This document shows positions 63,853-64,000 of a stretch of 64,000 nucleotides of DNA, in pieces (position 1 is the stretch's first letter; each line of letters begins with the position of its first letter). Source of the DNA: Oxalobacteraceae bacterium (lineage in GTDB: Bacteria > Pseudomonadota > Gammaproteobacteria > Burkholderiales > Burkholderiaceae_D); NCBI GenBank assembly GCA_021299035.1, contig JAJTGD010000003.1, forward strand, positions 24,175-88,174, written 5' to 3'. Position numbers and translations under genes: made by a program. Below the pieces are notes generated by a model. The model made no database searches and was not told the DNA's origin. It saw only the letters and a list, made by a program, of their open reading frames with translations.

Positions 63853-64000
63853 ATGCAGCTCGCGATTGGTTCTCGACGATTGACTGCGATACTGCCTCAG
63901 CGACACGAATCCCATCGATTGCCGCTGACATGATCCCGCCTGCGTAGCCTGCGCCTTCACCGCCAGGGAATAGCCCGCGAGTGTTGACGCTTTGAAAGTC
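63851..64000 (-). CDS. FAD-dependent oxidoreductase, C-terminal end (truncated by window)
   Basis: The last 49 codons of a minus-strand gene, TAA at 63851-63853. The product ends with SVNTRGLFPGGEGAGYAGG, a segment found at the C-terminus of the FAD-dependent dehydrogenase family COG2509, where it closes the FAD site, followed by SAAIDGIRVAEAV. Physiological role of that family is largely unknown. The rest lies beyond the window. Confidence 0.75.
   Translation of the reverse strand, partial: DFQSVNTRGLFPGGEGAGYAGGIMSAAIDGIRVAEAVSQSIVENQSRAA

Overview
The window is a 64 kb stretch of a betaproteobacterial chromosome, most likely Burkholderiales and close to the Oxalobacteraceae/Burkholderiaceae type. 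This is inferred from family types and gene order, not from any search. Pointers are the slmA / pyrimidine 5'-nucleotidase / argB cluster, the beta-type gshA-gshB genes joined to an incomplete mannose-type PTS, genes for DUF3567, DUF1840 and DUF3717 proteins, an rsmB-DUF4390-ntrY-ntrX operon, the def-fmt / LysM-dprA-smg-topB cluster and a phasin. Almost all of it is core chromosome. I see no insertion sequence, integrase, phage gene, CRISPR array, rRNA or tRNA.

Layout. 1-6 kb: end of a MoeB/ThiF-type E1 gene, slmA, a HAD nucleotidase, argB, and the overlapping birA-coaX-SPOR genes with a divergent VanZ-like gene. 6-14 kb: a 2Fe-2S ferredoxin-like protein, a hydrolase, a D-Ala-D-Ala carboxypeptidase, the ybeD-lipB-lipA lipoylation set, a TlpA-type redoxin, and yraN-diaA-dolP divergent from rsmI. 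14-21 kb: the complete elongasome operon mreB-mreC-mreD-mrdA-rodA-rlpA, read leftwards. 21-26 kb: gatCAB, pyrE and xth. 26-31 kb: a SpmAB-like membrane protein, ampG and metX-metW. 31-36 kb: gshA-gshB-EIIA-ptsH-ptsI. 36-39 kb: a TorF-type porin, glnK and amt. 39-47 kb: ubiK, comM, an MFS gene, DUF1840, rsmB, DUF4390 and the ntrY/ntrX two-component pair. 47-54 kb: small conserved genes, a TrmB-like methyltransferase, a class II amidotransferase and metH. 54-64 kb: fmt-def, LysM-dprA, smg, topB, an MFS gene, DUF3717, a phasin and the 3' end of an FAD-dependent oxidoreductase gene.

The most interesting signals are outside the genes. metX and metH, on the same strand but 23 kb apart, carry the same leader RNA. 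It has a P1 stem, a loop with GATTTGA and GCTTGC, an added GC-rich hairpin, then AAATAC and GCTAAAGCG, followed by an intrinsic terminator just before the start codon. A likely -10 box puts the transcript start at the first base of P1 in both. The conserved blocks resemble the SAM-II (SAM_alpha) riboswitch, but the extra hairpin and an unresolved pseudoknot make it a variant or a relative. Other regulatory signals are a sigma-54 promoter before the porin-glnK-amt operon, a sigma-70 promoter with a 6-2-6 palindrome in its spacer before ntrX, and a phasin promoter flanked by two 19-nt repeats that look like PhaR operators. A large hairpin-forming element lies between lipA and the redoxin gene.

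Protein oddities are a PBP2 with a C-terminal tail of 16 pentapeptide repeats, an NtrX-like regulator without the AAA+ domain, a small protein with a CobW-like GCPCC motif but no P-loop, and Ala/Pro-rich linkers shared by Amt and the neighbouring porin.
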